This document shows, in pieces, positions 1 to 11,417 of a stretch of DNA of 64,000 nucleotides; position 1 is the first letter of the stretch, and every line of letters starts with the position of its first letter. The notes under the pieces were generated by a model. That model was not told where the DNA came from. It saw nothing but the letters and a program-made list of their open reading frames with translations, and searched no databases. The translations under genes and the position numbers were made by a program. The stretch is from contig CM053033.1 in the NCBI GenBank assembly GCA_028564925.1, forward strand, positions 85,714,468-85,778,467, given 5' to 3'. Origin of the DNA: Lithobates sylvaticus (lineage: Eukaryota; Chordata; Amphibia; Anura; Ranidae).

Positions 1-718
1 TCACTTTTTAAAAAGTGTTTTAGTTGTCCCCCTTTAGTATGTCCCCCTCGAGATTACCTAGTGGTGACACAGGCCCTAAAGAAAAGCCTGATAGTGTCTT
101 TGTCCTTTGCATTTTGTTCAAAACTAAAATGATAAAAGCGTTGGCTGGAGTTGTGCAGCAATTCTTGCAGTATGGCAAATACTCAAGCTGTAAATAGCAC
201 CTCTAGGATTTTTTTTTAATTTTACATTTCAGCTTTGTCACGCTGTTCGGTCACATTCCAACATGTAAGTCTATGTGGCTAGTGTGTTCGGCTGTTGGGT
301 ATACATGTATGCAGAGAATGTAAAGAATGCTGTCACTTTTTGTGGTCTGCATATGGAATGAGCGGTATGGGGACTTGATCGGCAAGTTTTTTTAAATATT
401 ATTGCAGATATTTTAATTTTTTTATTTTTTTTCCCTTCTCGGCTGCTTGATCGACAGTCATAGTAATTGTTTACCATGTACATACAGACAAACAAATAAT
501 GATATTCCCATGGCAAGTCTACCGTTGGCAAATAAGACTAAATGTTTACTAAAAGCATTATAGTTGTTGCTCTTTAAATATAGTTTATAAATAAGTGAAA
601 TAAAGGGTAATTGGGCTAAAATACCTTCCCTGGGGAATAGGATGCTCCAGTCATATAATGACGATCTCAGGCATATATTTGTGATCTGTGGTGAAGATGA
701 GGCAAGCAGAACACCTTC
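1..718. other. No gene recognised; AT-rich intergenic or intronic DNA
   Basis: No splice-flanked frame, RNA gene or complete repeat could be supported here. The stretch opens with a short AT-rich palindrome (about 2-17) and has T-runs near 210 and 380-430. The short open frames on both strands resemble no protein I know. Confidence 0.5.
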
Positions 719-726
719 CTCTAACA

Positions 727-883
727 CAGGGGTCTCAAACTGGTGGCCCTCCAGCTGTTGTGAAACTACAAGTCCCATCATGCCTCTGCCTGTGGGAGTC
801 ATGCTTGTAATGGTCAGCCTTGCAATGCTTCATGGGATTTGTAGTTTTGCAACAGCTGGAGGGCTGCTAGTTTGAGACCCCTG
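727..883. mobile_element. hAT-type foldback MITE with perfect 8-bp TSD
   Basis: A 157-bp palindromic element whose ends are inverted copies (CAGGGGTCTCAAACT at the left, its near complement at the right). It is flanked by identical 8-bp direct repeats, CTCTAACA, at 719-726 and 884-891. The 8-bp duplication and CAG...CTG ends fit the hAT superfamily. It has no coding capacity and must have been moved by a transposase encoded elsewhere. A related, more diverged copy lies at 52788-52941. Confidence 0.9.
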
Positions 884-1088
884 CTCTAACAGATCAAATG
901 AACATATTTGGGCCTTTGGTCATGTGACCAGTACTGCGGAGAGTCTGGAGTAGCTACTCAGAGCTTGTAGTAGCATTTAGTCATACACTGTTCCACCCGT
1001 TTAGTGACTGAGGCATATTTATTAAGCAGTGAATCTGATACTCCCAAACATTGTCTGCAGGGGAATCTTTCAGGTTGTGTGTTTTTAA

Positions 1089-1723
1089 AGCCTAAGCGCA
1101 GCCAAAATTAAAAAGAAAATCGGCACAAGGAACATAACTTGCATTGAGTGGGATGTGCACCTTGTGCTGATTTCTTTGCAGTTAGTAATAATTTGCCTCT
1201 GCCGTCCCCGCCCCCGCTGCTGTAATCTTCCGGAGAAGCTGGTGTTTGTATACCTAACAAATAATGGACTGCTGCAGGCTGTCATCAAGAGAACCCGACA
1301 ATACCTGCTTTTACTGCCCAGCTCCACCATTCATAGAAGCCAGTACTACAGCATCTATGAATGCAACAGGATCTGTGAATGAAGGAAGATTCTGACAATT
1401 GATAGCTCTGCCCCCTCTATTCATAGATTGTCTTCCATTATTAGAAACTCTAGTCTGGCTCCCATGAATGATGGAGCTGGGTGGGTGTAGTTGGGTTCTC
1501 TTGATGAGAGCTTGTTAAAGCCCTTCAGTTCTATTATTCCCCACCGCACCAGGAGATTATGGTGGTTGGTGGGGGGGGGAGGGGTTGATTTGGGAGGACG
1601 GTAGGATGGAGGAAGATTACCAGTAACTTGTAACTACCAGAAGGATCGGCACAAAGGACACATACTACTGACTGTAAGTTATGTGCCTTGTGCTAATTTT
1701 TTTGTTTGTGAAATTGGCTGCAC
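1089..1723. mobile_element. TTAA-flanked foldback element
   Basis: Inverted terminal arms of roughly 100 bp: the left arm (AGCCTAAGCGCAGCC..., then CGGCACAAGG) reappears complemented at the right (...CCTTGTGCT..., GGCTGCACTTAA). TTAA sits at 1085-1088 and 1724-1727, suggesting a piggyBac-like target preference. The interior holds a second imperfect palindrome around 1330-1450. No transposase frame. The right TTAA is also the left TTAA of the next element. Confidence 0.7.
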
Positions 1724-1727
1724 TTAA

Positions 1728-3257
1728 AGTGGTTGTTAAGCCACTTAGTAAATTACACGCAATCCCCTCTGTTAGAAAGTGTCCTATGCTGCAGTGTCTG
1801 TGTTTTGTAAAAAAATATGCCCATTTCTACCTTATTTCACAGCTCTGCTTGGCGCTCACGTGACTCCTCGCTGTTCCCCCTCCCAATCTGACAGCTAAAG
1901 CGGGAGGGGCCGAGAATCCCCCGCTGATGTCAGTCAGGAGGTGGTGGGGGAGAGGAAGAGAGAGAGCTGAGATGCCAGTCAAGGAGGAGAGAGTCAAAAT
2001 GTCAGCCGGGAAGGAAGGGAACAGCGAGGAGTCACGTGAGCTCCGAGCGCTGCTGTGAAATAAGGTAGAAATGGGCATATTTTTTACAAAGCACAGACAC
2101 TGGAGCATAGGACACTTTCTTACTGAGTGGATTGTATGTAATTTACACAGTAATTTCAGCAGCAGGAGGGGAGGGGTGTGCACTGGAACTAGCTGAAAGG
2201 TGGCGAGGGGGGGAGAGGACAGAAAAGGGCTGCTGACAGAAGCACATAAACTGACCACGGTGTCAGGGCTCAGCAGCCATGATAAACCGTGGTTAGTTTA
2301 CAGAAGGAGGACAGAACCAGGCAGGATCAGCCAAGTATTTCAGGTGATACATGGGGCCAAATTACACAGCACAAGCACTGTGCTGTTTAACATGCTTTAA
2401 AGCAGTGTTTCTCAAACTTTTTTGTCTTGTGGCACACCAAAAAGATCTAAAAATGTTCACGACACACCTGAAAAGCGCACATTTCATTGTCGATTTTAAG
2501 AAGTCTCTCTCTGGGATGAGAGCAGAGAGGGGTCCCTGGGATGAAAGCAGAGAGGGGGCCCTGGGACTAGAGCAGGGAAGGGGGCCCTGCAATAAGCACA
2601 GCGAGTGGCAGGTGGCATCTCTTTGATTTGAAGAGGGGGGGGCAGGAGGATATGTGCTGGGGGGGTGCTTCTGGAGGGGAGAGGACTTGTGCTAGTGGGG
2701 GGGGGGGGGGTCGGATTTAAAATCCTCTCACCCCCACTAGCACAATTCCGCTCCCCTCCAAAAAGCACCCCCAGCACATATCCTCTTGCCCCCTTTCTCC
2801 CATCACTTCTTGTTACCTGCCCCTCTTTCCCGGTTAGTGTGTCCCCCTCTATCCAAAAGTAAATTATGCACTGACCTCAGATATTCAGCGCGGGTCTTGC
2901 AATGTAAGAACTCTCCTCCTCCTTCTGTCTGTGTACATCAGAGCCCAGGAGGCGGATCCTCAGTGAGCTCTGTGTGGTGTGCAGGCTCATGGGGGAGAGA
3001 TGCCAGTGATGGATGTTGGAGGGACATCGCTGCGTGAGGGAGCCCGGGCACATCGTAAGAGATGCGGGGAAGGTGTCCTGTGTGCCCAAAACTAGCATTC
3101 CCCCCCCCAGTTACCGCTGCTCAGGGCCCGAGTGCCCTTGTAGTCAGTCCGCCCCTGCCCACAGAACACCTGCGAATTTCTCGCGGTACACAGTTTGAGA
3201 ATCTCCTGCTTTAAAGTAACAGGATCCATATTTTATTTTTTTAGGGTTACAAACGCT
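1728..3257. mobile_element. Long TTAA foldback element, interrupted by a hAT element
   Basis: Ends AGTGGTTGTTAAGCC and GGTTACAAACGCT lie between TTAA motifs at 1724-1727 and 3258-3261. Inside, 1765-1860 and 2030-2130 are inverted copies (GAAATAAGGTAGAAATGGGC and its complement), giving a large hairpin. The right half matches the right half of the element at 34212-35383 (shared AGGCAGGATCA, AAAGCACT and TTTTTAGGGTT blocks), so they are one family. A hAT element (2403-3208) is inserted near the right end. Noncoding. Confidence 0.75.
2403..3208. mobile_element. Non-autonomous hAT element nested in a TTAA element
   Basis: Terminal inverted repeats CAGTGTTTCTCAAAC and GTTTGAGAATCTCCTG, with a perfect 8-bp duplication CTTTAAAG at 2395-2402 and 3209-3216. 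The start followed by 'GTGGCACACC' is typical of hAT-derived nonautonomous elements. The interior has a GC-rich foldback (about 2645-2795) centred on a G-run, with matching 'GTGCTAGTGGGGG' and 'CCCCCACTAGCAC' arms. No transposase frame; the frames here are short and low-complexity. Confidence 0.85.
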
Positions 3258-3483
3258 TTAAGCTTTACATGACAATGATTGATTCACCACAAGTGAATGT
3301 TTAGCAAAAGTCGCTGCTTTATAAATACGCCTCTTTGTATATAATTACTAGAATTTTTACCATGTGATTGCTCGTCCACAAATTGCCTGTGTAGCTCTAG
3401 CCCATGTTTGAAAATTCTGTTTTCATAGATCTCTAGAATACTGAGATTGTTCAATATCTATACCATTGAATCTTCCAATAGAT

Positions 3484-3619
3484 CAGTGATGGCGAACCTT
3501 GGCACCCCAGATGTTTTGAAACTACATTTCCCATGATGCTCAATTACACTGCAGCATGCAGGAGCATCTTGGGAAATGTAGTTCCAAAACATCTGGGGTG
3601 CCAAGGTTCTCCATCACTG
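3484..3619. mobile_element. hAT-type palindromic MITE (CAGTGATGGCGAACC family), copy 1
   Basis: A 136-bp near-perfect palindrome with arms CAGTGATGGCGAACCTTGGC and complement. The flanking 8-mers CAATAGAT (3476-3483) and TGATAGAC (3620-3627) agree at 5 of 8 positions, an eroded duplication. Same family as 5612-5746. Confidence 0.85.
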
Positions 3620-5603
3620 TGATAGACAATCTGCGTATATCTGTCTTTGGAGACAAAAGGTTTGACAGGCATGTGGGAAGCTTTGCAGCCAATAGAATAT
3701 AAACTCTTTCTATTCTTTACCCTCTGGGTTTCTCTCAAAGTTCACAGCGTCTTCTCCTGAATTTGACAGTCCGGCCTTCACCTGAGGTGTCAGCTGTGTC
3801 TAATTCCTCCCGGTTACAAATGTCCTAATTACCCAGCCTGCTACAGCAACACACGCCTGCTGCGATATAAATAGCTAGGTGATGATAATAGACGGGGTTG
3901 TCTTTGCTCTGGCTGGGTCATCAGAATTCTGGGGACCTTTTGTGGTTTATGAAAGCAATCATTTTACGATTCTTGAAGCTCCTCCTGCATTGCTAGAATT
4001 GCAGTTGGAGGTTTGGTGGCCTTAATATTGCTCAAACAAAGGTGGGTGTTCTCCCAGTATAGCTGAATAATCCAGATTTTTCTCTCTTCAAAGTCAGGAT
4101 CTTTTGACATGTGGTTCTTCATGTAAATCAATGCTTGTTTTACTATGAAATCTCTATGCTGTGATAGTGATTGCAAAAGTTTCTGGGTGGTAAAGCCAGG
4201 ATTATTATATCTCGTAGTGCTATTCTCACAGGATTATTTTAAAAGAAAAGTAAATTTACTAGTGTACTCCTGTGACCTACAATTAGTTGATAGCAGGCTA
4301 TGGCCTGTTGGTGGCTGATGGGGCAGAGTCAAGCCACGATCAAGAAGGATCCCGACAATATTTTCAGGCTCCCCCCCCCCCCCGGCTGTCTGACAGCTGG
4401 CTCTGCCTTTCAGCGTTTAGCCCAATCGCCTGTCTGTCACTCCTGTCAGCACTGGAGCAGTAGAGAGAGGAGGGGGGGTGATACCAGCCATATGCAGGGA
4501 CTTAGAACTGTCCACAGTCATGTGATCAACTTAGAACTGGCATGGGAAGTAATAATATGCAAAGTGGTTGAAGGGAAGCTTTAGAATGGCAAAGATGTTT
4601 TTATTACAAATTATGTGAGCAGACTGCAGTTCCTCTTTAATACATCATTAAATGTATTTTTTTTAAATGCTTGCAGTGTACATATCTGAATTTAACTTTG
4701 TATCGGACCTTTGCTGCCTACTGAACAGCAGAGCTTAGGGGTTGGGAGGAAGAAACAGCATAATAAGCTAGTCAGGAGGCAGTGGGATGAGCTCATTAGT
4801 ATGCCGCTTTTGCTTTCACTGTCCAGTCACAGGGTGGGGGTGTGGAGGATACCTGTATGTGAAAGTGGAACTGCAGCAGAGAAAGTTCAGGTCCCCTGCC
4901 CTGTCAGGTAGGACTGCGCTGTTTGCCAAGGCTGTATAAATCTCAGGAAAAGATAAAAGAAGGTCTTTGGCAAGTAAAACAGCTGTTGAATATGCATTTA
5001 ACTGTACTTTGTTTCCTGGAGTTCTTCAGGTAAACAAATTCCTGTTCCGATCATTCTCATGCTGTATGTATGTGAAACATCTGACCAAGAATTAAAAATG
5101 CAACCAATGAATGGCCATAAATATTTGCTGCTGTCATTATGAGTGACTGGGAATCACCTGGACTGCAGTTAATTTTGTCCATTTGTTGCTAAATCTCTGG
5201 CAGATTGGAAGCTTATCGCCAGTGAAACATTTCAGCTGCTTAACTGCTTGTGTATGGGCAGGCTACAACAGCTGGCACCATTGCACAAACCTGGCCAAAC
5301 TCATCATCAGCTCTCACCTGGCCCACTGTTACCCATGCTCATCATAAGCACCACTGATCGGGATTGGAAGTGGGAATTATCTCTTTATTCAGCCTAATCG
5401 GTGATAATCTGCAAGCTGTATGACCTCCTCTACAGTGAACCTCCTGTGTTCAGCTGGGTTTAGTTGTGTTTTCCCTTTATCCCACCTAAGACAATCATGG
5501 AGGATTATCTCTACGCTGCCCACTGTCTCTGCTCTCGCTGAGCACAGATCATTTCCCCTCATCTTGCATGTGTGCAGGGAAAAAATATATATTTTTCTGT
5601 TTC
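3620..5603. other. No gene recognised; contains one repeat fragment
   Basis: I see no recognisable exon. A 70-codon minus-strand frame at 3964-4176 matches no family I know and has no clear splice sites. About 4290-4636 is the right part of a dispersed repeat (see 4548-4636). The rest is AT-rich and looks unique. Confidence 0.45.
4548..4636. repeat. Dispersed repeat end, copy 1 (also at 6853-6941)
   Basis: The block around GAATGGCAAAGATGTTTTTA and ACTGCAGTTCCTC is repeated almost unchanged at 6853-6941. Here it ends at TTAA (4637-4640), so it is probably the right end of another TTAA-flanked family. The GC-rich segment to its left (4310-4540) likely belongs to the same element. Confidence 0.65.
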
Positions 5604-5611
5604 TTCTAGGC

Positions 5612-5746
5612 CAGTGACGGGGAACCTTGGCACCCCAGATGTTTTGGAACTACATTTCCATGATGCTCATGCACTCTGCAGTGTAGTTGAGCATCATGGG
5701 AAATGCAGTTCCAAAACATCTGGAGTGCCAAGGTTCACCATCACTG
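5612..5746. mobile_element. hAT-type palindromic MITE (CAGTGATGGCGAACC family), copy 2
   Basis: A 135-bp palindrome closely matching the copy at 3484-3619. It is flanked by a perfect 8-bp duplication, TTCTAGGC, at 5604-5611 and 5747-5754, which fixes both ends exactly and supports hAT mobilisation. Confidence 0.92.
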
Positions 5747-5837
5747 TTCTAGGCCATACTGGGGAAAACGTGTTTGCCCCCTTCCTGAATTCCTCTATGA
5801 TAACAGGCTTTTGAAACTGGAGGTTTTCAGGTCCTAA

Positions 5838-6400
5838 AGTGTAACTCCACTTTTGAGAAAAAAAACATTTCCCTCTGGATGATCTATGTACATTGCAAGA
5901 ATTTTAACAGCCTTTGTTGCAGATTCTTACCTTTTTGTTATTCTGAAGTAATTCCTGTGTGTTCCTCTGAGCCTCAGTGATGAGCGGGTCTAATGAGAGT
6001 GGTTTCATAATTATTAGGTGTGCACCTGCAGGGCTCTGAGGAAATCTGCTGGGCCTGCATCCCTTTAGACATGTTTTTTTTACAGGAAGTGTCTCACCAA
6101 AAATTAAATTTTTGTTGCAGGGGATGCCTGTTGTATCTTAGGCAGACTTCTGGGAAAATTGGTGAGCCAATCACAAAAGCAGGAAATTATGTTTCTGGGG
6201 GTGGTCAGTACACACTCTGTGTACAGAACAACTCTAGGTAGCCATATTGTGATGCATTCTCAGCAAATTACAGTGGCTGCAGATTGAAAAGGAAAGGTAA
6301 TTTTTAATAACATTCAATTACAATATGACTTGTGTTGCAACTGTATACGCTATATTATTTTTTCTTTGCCACCCCCCCCCCACGAAAGTGTAGTTACCCC
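5838..6400. mobile_element. Foldback repeat with AGTGTAACTCCAC-type ends
   Basis: The left end AGTGTAACTCCACTTTTG is matched by an inverted right end near 6384-6396 (GAAAGTGTAGTTAC). The left flank is CTAA, a decayed TTAA; the right TTAA is not preserved. The interior contains no coding frame I can recognise. Boundaries are approximate. Confidence 0.5.
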
Positions 6401-6852
6401 CAAAAAAGGTGACCAAATAACACTTTTTTTCTTAAACGCGTACCTTTTTAGGGCCCATTCACACCAGAAACTGCACATGACGCCCCTTTCACACTGCTCT
6501 GTGTTTCAGATGCATTTTTGGGCCACCTGCACCTGTGAAAAATGGACATGTGACTCAAAAATGCACCAGTAACACAAATTGCAGGTGCGTTTTACCATGA
6601 TATTCATTAATTTCAATATGAAGCTACGTTTTTGATGTGATTTTCAAAACCGTACCAAAGATGCAGCATGGAGGACTTTTCAAAATGCACTGCACCCACA
6701 GGATTTAAAGGGAAATGTGTTTCCTGCATTTTTCTTGCAAAGTGAAAACAAACAGGCAGCAGCTTCAGATGCCCACAATTAAAATGGCTGCAGCCAGACA
6801 AGTGGAGGGAGATTTCTGCAGCATATTTGGCAAGTACAGATTCACAGTATAT
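6401..6852. other. Decayed 'cacacc' MITE-like sequence, no gene
   Basis: About 6449-6640 holds 'GGGCCCATTCACACC' and 'CCCCTTTCACACTG' segments like the Harbinger-type MITEs elsewhere in the window, but without a clear matching right end. No coding signal. Confidence 0.4.
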
Positions 6853-6941
6853 ATAAAATAATTTGCAAAGTTGTTGGAGGGAAGCTTCAGAATGGCAAAG
6901 ATGTTTTTATTACAAATTATGTGAGTAGACTACAGTTCCTC
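6853..6941. repeat. Dispersed repeat end, copy 2
   Basis: Near-identical to 4548-4636 in the same orientation (GGAGGGAAGCTTCAGAATGG ... ACTACAGTTCCTC). Its right TTAA has decayed. Confidence 0.65.
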
Positions 6942-7077
6942 TAAGTTCTCTGTGTGTAGGCAAACATTATTTGCAACATCCAAAGCTCATGAGTTATGGT
7001 TAGTTAAAGCCAGTCATGTAATCCAGGTACCCATGCCTGACAAGCATAGGCAAGTTCTGAACTTGCACTACAGTTAC

Positions 7078-7410
7078 AGGATAAGTTCACCTTTGGGAAC
7101 ATGTTACATGTCCCACCCGTATTTAGTTTGCAACATGTACAATGATCAAACTCCTGCCTCCTCTCCTCCCCTTTTTAAAAGTGCTCCACCCACACAGCTG
7201 TGTCATTCATTCACCGATTCTTGTGAATAAATAAACTACAAGTCCTGTCTCCCACCAAGGCAGATGGACTTGGGGCGCGGATGAGCGCTCTTGTAGTCTA
7301 CTGACATGTCCTCCAGCTTTCAAACAGAAAACCAGAAAATAATGCATATCTGATTTATGCAAAAAATATGTGCATTTGATATTTTTTCTATACAGGTGAG
7401 CTTATCCTTT
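7078..7410. mobile_element. Foldback element with GGATAAGTTCACC ends
   Basis: Left end GGATAAGTTCACCTTT and inverted right end AGGTGAGCTTATCCTTT. Internal inverted blocks 'CTACAAGTCCTGTCTCCC' and 'CTTGTAGTCTACTGACATG' give a second hairpin. A related right end (AAGGTGAATTTATCCTTTAA) occurs at 49485-49504. It is the first of four elements lying end to end to 9013. Confidence 0.65.
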
Positions 7411-7413
7411 TTA

Positions 7414-7790
7414 GGCCCCTTTCACACGGACGATCCGTTCAGGTCCGCCTGTCAGTTTTTTAGGCGGACCTGAATGGACACTCCATAGAGGTCTATTGAG
7501 GGACGGATGTCAGCGGTGACATGTCCGCTGACATCCGACTCACTCCGATCCGAAAAAGTGTGACAGAGGAAAAACCTATTTTCCCATCCGTCATCGGATC
7601 GGGTGACGACTGACTCTATGGTCCGTCGTCATCCGATCCCCCATAGAGGAGACCGGCCCTCTGACAGGTCCGTCCCTGCACAGTGTGCAGAGACAGACCT
7701 GTCATCTGCCTGCTCAGCGGGGATCGACGGAGCGATCACCCGCTGAGCAGAGCGGGCTCCGTACACGGACACGTCTGTGTGAAGGAGCCC
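7414..7790. mobile_element. PIF/Harbinger-type MITE (TTA duplication)
   Basis: Ends GGCCCCTTTCACACGGACG and ...GTGTGAAGGAGCCC are inverted repeats. TTA precedes (7411-7413) and follows (7791-7793), the 3-bp target duplication expected of PIF/Harbinger transposons. The interior is a set of palindromes built on GGACCTGAA, GACATGTCCGCTG and CATCCGATC words. Noncoding. Its right TTA forms part of the TTAA at the start of the next element. Confidence 0.85.
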
Positions 7791-7794
7791 TTAA

Positions 7795-8165
7795 AGTGGT
7801 TTTACAACCACTTTAACCTACAGGTAAGCCTGGAAATATCTCCTAAACCTCCATGGTTTAGGAGATATTTACAATTCCCCGTACGATGAGTTCTTCTGCG
7901 CATGCGCCAATGTATTTGGCTCCCGCGCGACTCCAGCCAGTCACAGAGCCGGAGTTCGCCCTGGAAGGAAGAGGGCCGGAGGCCCTGGAAGGAAGAGGGG
8001 CGAAGATGGACGCTTCCAGCCAGCGGGGACATCAGGCACATCACAGGCTTCGGTTTCAGGTAAGTGACACATAATGGGCTACTATGCGATGCATAGTAGC
8101 CCATTATGCTTTACCTTTGCAGGGAAACAAAGAGGAAGTAAAACCCATCAGGGTTTACTTCCTCT
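7795..8165. mobile_element. TTAA foldback MITE with internal AATATCTCCTAAACC hairpin
   Basis: Lies between TTAA at 7791-7794 and 8166-8169. It opens with a short perfect palindrome (AGTGGTTTTACAACCACT) and contains a hairpin at 7834-7870, AAATATCTCCTAAACC with its complement. Further right is CATAATGGGCTACTATGCGATGCATAGTAGCCCATTATG (given as position 8070-8108), then a right end around AAACCCATCAGGGTTT. The hairpin recurs at 16421-16455 and 25116-25152, defining the family. Confidence 0.75.
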
Positions 8166-8169
8166 TTAA

Positions 8170-9013
8170 CACCTTGCCGACCAGCCATCGTCATTATACG
8201 GCAGCAGGTTGGCTCCCCTGCGCGAATCGCCATAGCTGTACGGTGGCCGCTTTAAGACCTATAGGAGGCGCACGTGCGCCGTTAGTGGCACTGTGTGTGG
8301 CCAGCGACTTGCGATCGTTCCAGAGAGATAGAACGGAGATCAGTCAATGTAAACAGACGGATTCCCGTTCTGTCAGGGAAGTAGAGGGAGATCTGCTGTT
8401 CCTAGTAATCAGGAACAGCGACCTCTCTCTCTACTCCCTGTTAGTATAATGCCCCCACTGTTAGAAACACCTCCCTAGGACACACTTAACCCCTTGATAA
8501 CCCCCTAGTGTTAACACCTTCCCTGCCAGTGACATTTATACAGTAATCAGTGGCTATTTTCAGCTCCGATTGCTGTATAAAAAAAATATATAAAAATATA
8601 TAATAAAAATGCCATAAATATATCCCCTAATTTGTAGACGCTATAACTTGCGCAAACCAATCAATATAGGCTTATTGCGATATTTTTGGTTAAAAAAAAA
8701 AAATTTACAAGAATACATATTGGCCTAAACTGATAAAGTAATTATTTTATTTTATTTTTTTTGCATATTTATTATAGCAAAAAGTAAAAATTAGTTTTTT
8801 TCAAAATTGTTGCACTTTTTTTCTTTATAGCGCAAAAAATAAAAAACGCAGAGCTGATCCAATACCAACAAAAGAAAGCTCTATTTGTGGGAAAAAAAAG
8901 TTAGGTGGGTACAGCGTCGCACAACTGCGCAATTATCAGTTAAAACGTTGCAGTGCTGTATCGCAAAAAATGGCCTGGTCAGGAAGGGGTAAATCCTTCT
9001 GGGGCTAAAGCAG
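8170..9013. mobile_element. Non-autonomous TTAA (piggyBac-like) element, AACCxCTT family, copy 1
   Basis: Begins CACCTTGCCGACC after TTAA (8166-8169) and ends GGGGCTAAAGCAG before TTAA (9014-9017). It carries the family core: GACGCTATAACTTGCGCAAA, TTATAGCGCAAAAAATA, and AAAGAAAGCTCTATTTGTGG. No transposase. The exact TTAA flanks and the C-rich first bases fit piggyBac-type integration, but the family assignment is inferred. Its left TTAA is shared with the preceding MITE. Confidence 0.8.
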
Positions 9014-9017
9014 TTAA

Positions 9018-9995
9018 ACAGCACATCTTGGTTCAGGACCCACCCCTGTCCTTTGATTGGACATTGAAAGAGCAGTAGCACATTGGTAAAGTGTGTGTTC
9101 ACCTCCTGTCATCAAGATCATCCTGCTTTTTGGCAGTCTGTGTGTAACTGACTAAATTGAATGTTCTCAGCTCAGTCACAGCTAAAGTCATTTAGCTGTC
9201 AAGGCATCTGCATGCTACTGAACTTGCTCAGCTTGGAGTGTTGTAATTGTAAAATATTTCTTAGTCATCTGTGAAAAAATAACATTAAAACAGTATTTAT
9301 TTTTTTTAGTGCCTGTTTTACAGTTATATATTCTAACGCCTATATTTGATTAATGATTTAGTGTTTATCACTCTTGGCTTGCACAATTATCAGCAATAAC
9401 CTGTAGATCTAATGGTCCTGCTGGTACAGTTAGCAGATGGTCCTGTCTGCATCTGTCTCCTGTTGGTGGATCCAGTTTCCCTGAGCCTGACAGCAGCTAT
9501 TCTGGGCAGAGAGGTGAGGCAGTGTGTGTGTTATAAGCACTTTATATGCTGGTGGACAAGCCAATATAGAAGGGTTGTAACCTCCCATTTACAATGTAAC
9601 CTCAAAGGGATGCAGAAGAGCCATTTGTAAGAACGCAGCCCAGGGTTTATAGGCCACAATTTGTTCTTGCATAAAATACTATAATTTGTTTAATGGTTTA
9701 GTCTGTTCTATTATATGAGCTGTGTTAACTGTGGCTTGCTTGTCAAGTGCAAAGACAAAGTGATTATTGAAGGGCCCATTCACACCCATGAGATTTAACA
9801 CATCAGACCATATACACAAGTTAGACATCATATTAGAGAGCTAAACCTAAGTCTGTTGTTTTTTCAAGCTGTTCTGCAGATGAGAAGAGCAGTTAAAATA
9901 AACCATTGAAAACTAATAGGTGTGCTTGATTTAGCTTTTTTTTTATTTATGTAAAACCATTATCCCAAAAGAAACAAAACTGTTCCTATAACAGC
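9018..9995. other. No gene or complete repeat recognised
   Basis: AT-rich sequence without splice-flanked open frames or inverted repeats that I can see. Confidence 0.5.
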
Positions 9996-9998
9996 TTA

Positions 9999-10200
9999 GG
10001 CCCCTTTCACAATTATACGACTTGTCCCACGATTTGGGACTGCAAAGTAGCATGACAAGTCGTTCCCCATGATTTCCAATGACAGCCATTCATATTAGTA
10101 CGACTTCAAGTCGTTCCGACTTCAAAGTAGCCCCTGCACTACTTTGGTCCGATTTTGATGGCTGTGAATCGCGGGAAAAGCCGCGCGGTTTTGAACACAC
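9999..10200. mobile_element. Harbinger-type MITE, right end unclear
   Basis: TTA (9996-9998) followed by GGCCCCTTTCACA, the same end as 7414. The interior contains words such as ACGACTTGTCCC, AAGTCGTTCC and GCACTACTTTG, also present at 54545-54690 and, in part, 17040-17250. No clean inverted right end was found, so this copy is truncated or decayed. Confidence 0.6.
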
Positions 10201-11413
10201 ACTTTTTTTTTATAGGAAGGCTCCCTAGCACTGTGAATAGCTTGTTTGTTAAGTAATGAATGGCTGTCTTGTCCTTAACAACAGATGACTCAAGTATTTT
10301 ATTCCTAAAGCAAAAAAAAGCATGTTGCCCAAAGTAGATCCAAACTCAATCACACTGATTTCCAGCCGCCGAGCCAAAGCAAAAAAAAAAAACCTGACCC
10401 ACACCGACACTTGGCTCCCACTGACTGACAGCTTCGCCGCCTCCCGCCACAAAAAATACACTAAGGGGCGGGTCACCCAGTGACGTCATCGGGTGGCCCT
10501 GCCCCTTTATTCATTTAGCGTCAGGAGGCGATGGAGCTGTCAGTAAGTAACCAACTGGTGGTCTGGAAATGAATTGGAATGTGCCGGAATAATTTGTAAC
10601 ATTGATCTTTCAGCTGAGATACCTGAGGTTCTAGCATTCCCTACTCTGTTAAAATAATTCTAATGATTTTTCTCAGTGTCTTTGCTAGAACAATTTTCCC
10701 CACTTCCTTTAATCTGACACTCATTGAAGTGTGTGGTGGGGGGAGACGCAACAATAAAAGCCTGACAAAGGTTCTAACCCTTCTCTGTTCTATCTAAACC
10801 TGGAAATAGGACTGAAGATGGGCTTTAAATGCCGTTGACAGCTCCTCCTCAGTTTGCCTTGTCTTTTGTTGTAAAAAGACGACATTAAAAAGGCGTAAAA
10901 TTAATACAAATTAATTTGATTGTCACATTGTTTTACACTTTCTATTTATGTTTGTTTGAAAAGATCTGTTTGTGTAACGGTGGCTCCGACTTCCCAGCTG
11001 TGGATGATAAAATATTAATATTGAGTGTACAAAGGGCAACTGTTGTTGTTATATTAAATATGCATATTTCCTTCCACCGAAGCCTATGAGAAGCGCGGTC
11101 ACGCAGAGGTGAGCCTGTAGTAAGTTAGTGGAAAGTATAAAATGGTAATGGCCAGGAGCTGATTGGCAGCGGGTGGCTCATAGTTTTTCCCATTATGCCC
11201 TTTATCACAAACTTGCAGGAAAGTGCAACACTATAAATAAATCGCATTGAGATTTATTATTTTGATGAAATATTTTATTATGGACAGAGTTTATGCTGCT
11301 TATTTAAAACTGGGAATGTCTTCCCCTTTATTTTATCCTGCAGTGAAGCCCAGTGGTGAGTCCATACAGTTAATAATTCTCTTCTGGCATGTACCTACAG
11401 GTTTTACATTTAT
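10201..11413. other. No gene recognised
   Basis: A GC-richer part at 10340-10520 is followed by AT-rich DNA. Around 10670-10820 are words ('CCTGACAAAGGTTCTAACCC') that also occur near 12570 and 14720, probably remnants of a dispersed repeat. No exon seen. Confidence 0.45.
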
Positions 11414-11417
11414 TTAA

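Noticed and set aside
3964-4176. 70-codon minus-strand frame that reads like a helical protein
   Set aside because: No family resemblance, no convincing splice sites, and length within chance for AT-rich DNA.
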